In this document: one piece after another, positions 61,387 to 64,000 of the stretch
Layout of the letters: each line of letters begins with the position of its first letter
Position numbering within the stretch: the stretch's first letter is position 1
Source: JAXHMM01 sp964528445
GTDB lineage: Bacteria > Bacteroidota > Rhodothermia > Balneolales > Balneolaceae
Reading direction: 5' to 3'
Assembly: GCA_964528445.1 (NCBI GenBank)
Contig: CAZGSL010000001.1
Span: 75,462-139,461, forward strand
Length of the DNA stretch: 64,000 bases
Program-made: the position numbers and the translations under genes
Notes under the pieces: generated by a model
Told to the model about the DNA's origin: nothing
The model's database searches: none
The model's input: the letters and a program-made list of their open reading frames with translations, nothing else

Positions 61387-62763
61387 TTAAAGTCCTAATT
61401 TACTCTGGAAATTCATTACATTGTTGAATTGCCGCTCTCCTTCACTGATGACCTGTTCCAGGCGAGCGAACTCATCGCGAAGCTGCTCTTCCCGCCTTTC
61501 CAGGAAGCGGTCCTCGGCCGCGATGCGGTCGTCGAGCCGATCTATTTTACGATCATAGCCGTTTTCTATGGTGTCAAAGATACTGCCGGCCCCCTTGATA
61601 TGAAGGTCGATGGTCTGCTGAAGGGTGGCCGCAACCCCGTCGTCTGCCGAGAAGAGGGCCGCGGTTTCGGAGGGTTTGGAGGTAAGCGCCTCCTCCAGCT
61701 TGTCCCGGTCCGCAATGCTCATGGTGCCGTCCTGCGCAATCTCAATGCCCAGTTCGCCCAGGCTGTTAATGCTGTTGCCGGAAAGGCTGTCAACCGGAAG
61801 GATCGCGGTCTGCCGCAGGGTATGGCTCAGACTGCGAACGGTCCTTTCGTCTTGAAGCGGGCCGCGGTCGCCGGTCTCTCCGTTCAGGAAGGTGTTTTCC
61901 CGGATGGAGCTGTTTACCTCGTTAAACTTCTCCACGAACTCTTCGATGTTCGCAACGGCCGACTCGATGTCACGGCTGACCGTCATCTTCTCTTCAGCGG
62001 CGGTGGTGCCCTTCAGCTCGAACGTCAGGCCGTCCACTACGTCGTTTATCAGGTTGGATCCTCTTTCGAAGTTAATGTTGTCGATGGTGAATTTGGCATT
62101 CAGCTCCCCCTCGGTATACTCGTTGGAAAAGGTGATCCCGGTCATGTCGTCCGTAGCATTGCTGACAGAAATACGATTATCTTTGCCGGTTTCCAGGCTT
62201 TTGAAGGAGAGCCGGGAGGTACCGTCACCGATCTGGTAGACGGCCGCCTCCACCCGGTCGCCGGCCTGCGCGTTGACTTCGTCCGCCACTGCCTGGAGAA
62301 CCTCCTCGTTGGTGAGGCCGGAGGTGTTGACCGTAATGGAGATCGGCGAGTCGCTGCCGATGGTCAGGTCGAAGGAGCCGGTGCCGGCGGCGGAGAGGTC
62401 GCTCTCCCCGTCGGTATGGGCATCAGTGAGCACCATGTCCTGCTTGGCCAGCTGGCTCACTTCGATGTTGTAGCTGCCCGGGTTTTCAATTCCCGAGGCC
62501 GATACGACGGAAACCGCGTCCGGATCGCTGCTGCTCCCGGTGAGAGGCGTGACTTTTTCGGAGGCGGACTCCCGGAAGGAGGTCATCAGCGTATTCAGCG
62601 AGGAGAGCTTGGAGTCGATGTCCGAAAGCGCGGATTTTTGGGTCTCCAGTTGCTTCTGGTTCTGCTGAAGCCGCACTTTTTTCCGCCCCTCCAGCTGCAG
62701 GAGCTGCTGTATGGAGCTCTCGTAGGGGCTGTTTTGGGCGAATAGTGAACTTACGCTTGTCAT
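61387..62763 (-). CDS. fliD: Filament cap protein FliD
   Basis: A 458-residue filament-cap protein. The N-terminal region (IQQLLQLEGRKKVRLQQNQ) and the C-terminal coiled coil (IDRLDDRIAAEDRFLERREE) are typical, as is the central GTTAAEEKMTVSRDIESAVA. It overlaps fliS by 4 bp (ATGA). Expression is expected from the fliS sigma-28 promoter. Confidence 0.92.
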   Translation of the reverse strand: MTSVSSLFAQNSPYESSIQQLLQLEGRKKVRLQQNQKQLETQKSALSDIDSKLSSLNTLMTSFRESASEKVTPLTGSSSDPDAVSVVSASGIENPGSYNIEVSQLAKQDMVLTDAHTDGESDLSAAGTGSFDLTIGSDSPISITVNTSGLTNEEVLQAVADEVNAQAGDRVEAAVYQIGDGTSRLSFKSLETGKDNRISVSNATDDMTGITFSNEYTEGELNAKFTIDNINFERGSNLINDVVDGLTFELKGTTAAEEKMTVSRDIESAVANIEEFVEKFNEVNSSIRENTFLNGETGDRGPLQDERTVRSLSHTLRQTAILPVDSLSGNSINSLGELGIEIAQDGTMSIADRDKLEEALTSKPSETAALFSADDGVAATLQQTIDLHIKGAGSIFDTIENGYDRKIDRLDDRIAAEDRFLERREEQLRDEFARLEQVISEGERQFNNVMNFQSKLGL

Positions 62764-63101
62764 ATCAGGAATCCGTTTCCGTTCTGGATGTCGGGGTTTT
62801 CACCGTTTTTGACCACGCCCTCCGTCCAGGCTTCCCGGAGTGGTTCCAGGAGCTCCCGAACCTCTTCGTATTTCTGCTCCCGCGCTCTTCTCTGGCAGTA
62901 TTCGTAGAGGTTATAGAGGGAGCCCGCTATTTCGTAATCGAAATTCAGCGATTTGATCAGGGCGTCAAGTACCCTGCAGAGGCGCTCCTCCTCTTCCCGG
63001 AAGCAGGCCTGAATGGCGAAATCGTATAATTTGGTTACCAGCTCCGCGGGTTTGGCGTTCTTGATAGCCTGACGCTGGTATTCCAACTGTGGATTCTTCA
63101 T
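62760..63101 (-). CDS. fliS: Flagellin chaperone FliS
   Basis: A 113-residue helical chaperone. Motifs: YQRQAIKNAKPAELVTKLYD, with the family pattern of binding to the flagellin C-terminus, and SLYNLYEYCQRRA. It is the first gene of the fliS-fliD-fliT-flgM unit, with a sigma-28 promoter upstream, and starts 35 bp after the expected transcription start. Confidence 0.92.
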   Translation of the reverse strand: MKNPQLEYQRQAIKNAKPAELVTKLYDFAIQACFREEEERLCRVLDALIKSLNFDYEIAGSLYNLYEYCQRRAREQKYEEVRELLEPLREAWTEGVVKNGENPDIQNGNGFLI

Positions 63102-63143
63102 GGTTCCGTACGATGTTTAGGGTATTGGTGGCTCTGTAGGAGT

Positions 63144-63170
63144 TTATCGGCGGGGATGCGGCGGACTTAA
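63144..63170 (-). promoter_or_regulatory. Sigma-28 (FliA) promoter of fliS-fliD operon
   Basis: On the minus strand, TTAA-N15-GCCGATAA: the -10 box is a perfect match to the FliA consensus and the spacing is right. The -35 box differs from TAAA by one base. It lies 43 bp upstream of the fliS ATG. Confidence 0.78.
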
Positions 63171-63194
63171 ATGGTTTTGTTTTTTCGCCCATGA

Positions 63195-63234
63195 AAAAAA
63201 GCCCGCCTTCCTCCCGGGTGCGCCGGGAGGAAGG
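63195..63234 (-). terminator. Rho-independent terminator of fliC
   Basis: A 12-bp perfect stem (CCTTCCTCCCGG / CCGGGAGGAAGG, 5-base loop) at 63206-63234 is followed, on the minus strand, by a short GC stretch and seven Ts. It lies 33 bp after the flagellin stop and separates fliC from the fliS operon. Confidence 0.85.
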
Positions 63235-63267
63235 GGACTCTTTCAGGTATCCCCATGCTGTTCGGGC

Positions 63268-64000
63268 CTACTGGGCTCCGCCGAGGAAGCCGAGTACGGC
63301 CTCCGGGCTGGTGTTGGCCTGCGCCAGTGCGGAGGTGGCGGTCTGCTGCATGATCTGCAGCTTGACCGACTCGCTCTGCACCTTGGCGAAGTCGGCGTCC
63401 TCTATGCGGCTCCGCGCGGCGGAGTTGGACGTGATGGTCTGGGACAGGTTCTCCTGGCGGATGCTCAGGGAGTTCTGCTCGATCCCCATCTGGTTGGTAT
63501 TTCTGGCCACCCTGTCGATGGCGTCGTCGATTTCACCCAGGAAGCTGTTGAAATCGGTGGTGGCGGATCCGGCCAGCTGCAGGTCGGTCCCGTTCAGGGA
63601 CTCGAACAGGTTGTCGACCGACATGTCCAGCAGCTGGACGGTATGGGTGTCGCTGCTGCTCTCGCCCACCTGGAAGGTCATTTCTGTACCCTGGTTGGCG
63701 GCGCCGTCGGCGACCTGCTCGCCCACCCCGTCGTCGTTGGTCCCGAAGGTGCCGGAGACGTCGGTGGTCCCCTTGACCAGATCGGTGCCCTGGAAGGTGG
63801 TGGTATCGACGATGCTGTCGATTTCCGATCCCAGCGCTTCGATCTGGTCCTTGAGGTAGCCGCGCTCGTCGGCACCCAGTGATCCGTTGGAACCCTGGGT
63901 GGCCTTGGACTTCATCTCGACCAGGATGTCCATGATCGAGTTCATTCCGCTTTCGGCCACGTCGAGCATCGATTTGGCGTCGCCGACGTTCCGCTGCGCC
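63268..64000 (-). CDS. fliC: Flagellin, 3' part (5' end outside window)
   Basis: The reading frame is open to the right edge (AQRNVGDAKSMLDVAESGMN), so the N-terminus is missing. The visible part covers the rest of the N-terminal D1 helix (LGADERGYLKDQIEALGSEI), a small surface domain and the complete C-terminal D1/D0 (DADFAKVQSESVKLQIMQQ ... SPEAVLGFLGGAQ). The surface domain is short, so the filament is probably plain in shape. A terminator follows 33 bp downstream. Its promoter, likely sigma-28, is outside the window. Confidence 0.93.
   Translation of the reverse strand, partial: AQRNVGDAKSMLDVAESGMNSIMDILVEMKSKATQGSNGSLGADERGYLKDQIEALGSEIDSIVDTTTFQGTDLVKGTTDVSGTFGTNDDGVGEQVADGAANQGTEMTFQVGESSSDTHTVQLLDMSVDNLFESLNGTDLQLAGSATTDFNSFLGEIDDAIDRVARNTNQMGIEQNSLSIRQENLSQTITSNSAARSRIEDADFAKVQSESVKLQIMQQTATSALAQANTSPEAVLGFLGGAQ

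Noticed and set aside
1..64000. CRISPR arrays, insertion sequences, prophage genes, tRNA or rRNA genes
   Set aside because: No regularly spaced repeats, transposase or integrase motifs, or recognisable RNA genes were seen on reading.

Overview
The window looks like a chromosomal segment of a GC-rich, Gram-negative bacterium of the Bacteroidota/FCB assemblage. A flagellated member of Balneolota (or a Rhodothermota relative) fits best. The reasons are a Bat (BatC/D/E) cluster, BshA (bacillithiol synthesis), Bacteroidota-type efflux genes, a Tat-exported Gfo/Idh oxidoreductase, and a full flagellum with P- and L-ring genes, which most Bacteroidota lack. The lineage is inferred from gene content; there is no rRNA or other marker here. 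No tRNA, rRNA, CRISPR array, transposase or prophage was seen.

Positions 1-24190 are housekeeping and stress genes in short operons: the 3' end of glycogen phosphorylase; a minus-strand SDR / ring-cleaving dioxygenase / carboxylesterase operon like the quinone-resistance genes mhqO-mhqD; an M48 membrane protease; a cystathionine gamma-synthase-type enzyme; an orphan E2 acyltransferase with two nearly identical lipoyl domains; panC-panD; a three-gene efflux operon (adaptor, MacB-type permease without ATPase, TolC); a Gfo/Idh oxidoreductase; an M20 peptidase; batC-batD-batE; a YebC/TACO1 protein; bshA; sucC; and a soluble PAS histidine kinase.

Positions 24435-64000 are an almost uninterrupted flagellar island. 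Block 1 (+, 24572-43780) runs flgB flgC orfX fliE fliF fliG fliH fliI fliJ motE-like fliK flgD TIGR02530-type flgE motA motB fliL fliM fliN/Y fliO fliP fliQ fliR. Block 2 (-, 50184-43811) runs flhB flhA flhF flhG, a small membrane protein and fliA. Block 3 (+, 50415-58900) runs flgF flgG flgA flgH flgI flgJ-like flgN flgK flgL and a TPR protein with a decayed glycosyltransferase-like N-terminus. Block 4 (-) holds a sigma-54 response regulator, then flgM-like, fliT-like, fliD, fliS and the 3' part of flagellin.

Control can be read from the DNA. Sigma-54 promoter motifs precede flgB and flgF, with a weaker one before flhB. A shared dyad lies at nearly the same distance upstream of the flgB and flgF promoters and is a candidate binding site for the response regulator. 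A sigma-28 promoter with a perfect -10 box precedes fliS. This predicts a cascade: PAS kinase and sigma-54 activator drive the hook-basal body, export and fliA genes; FliA then drives the filament genes and its own putative inhibitor FlgM.

The most unusual points are in the switch and assembly control: FliM lacks the N-terminal CheY-docking peptide, FliN has a long CheC/CheX-like N-terminus without the usual catalytic residues, FlhF has lost standard GTPase motifs while FlhG lacks its activator peptide, FlhB carries NPVH instead of NPTH, and FlgH has no lipobox. No chemotaxis gene is present in the window.
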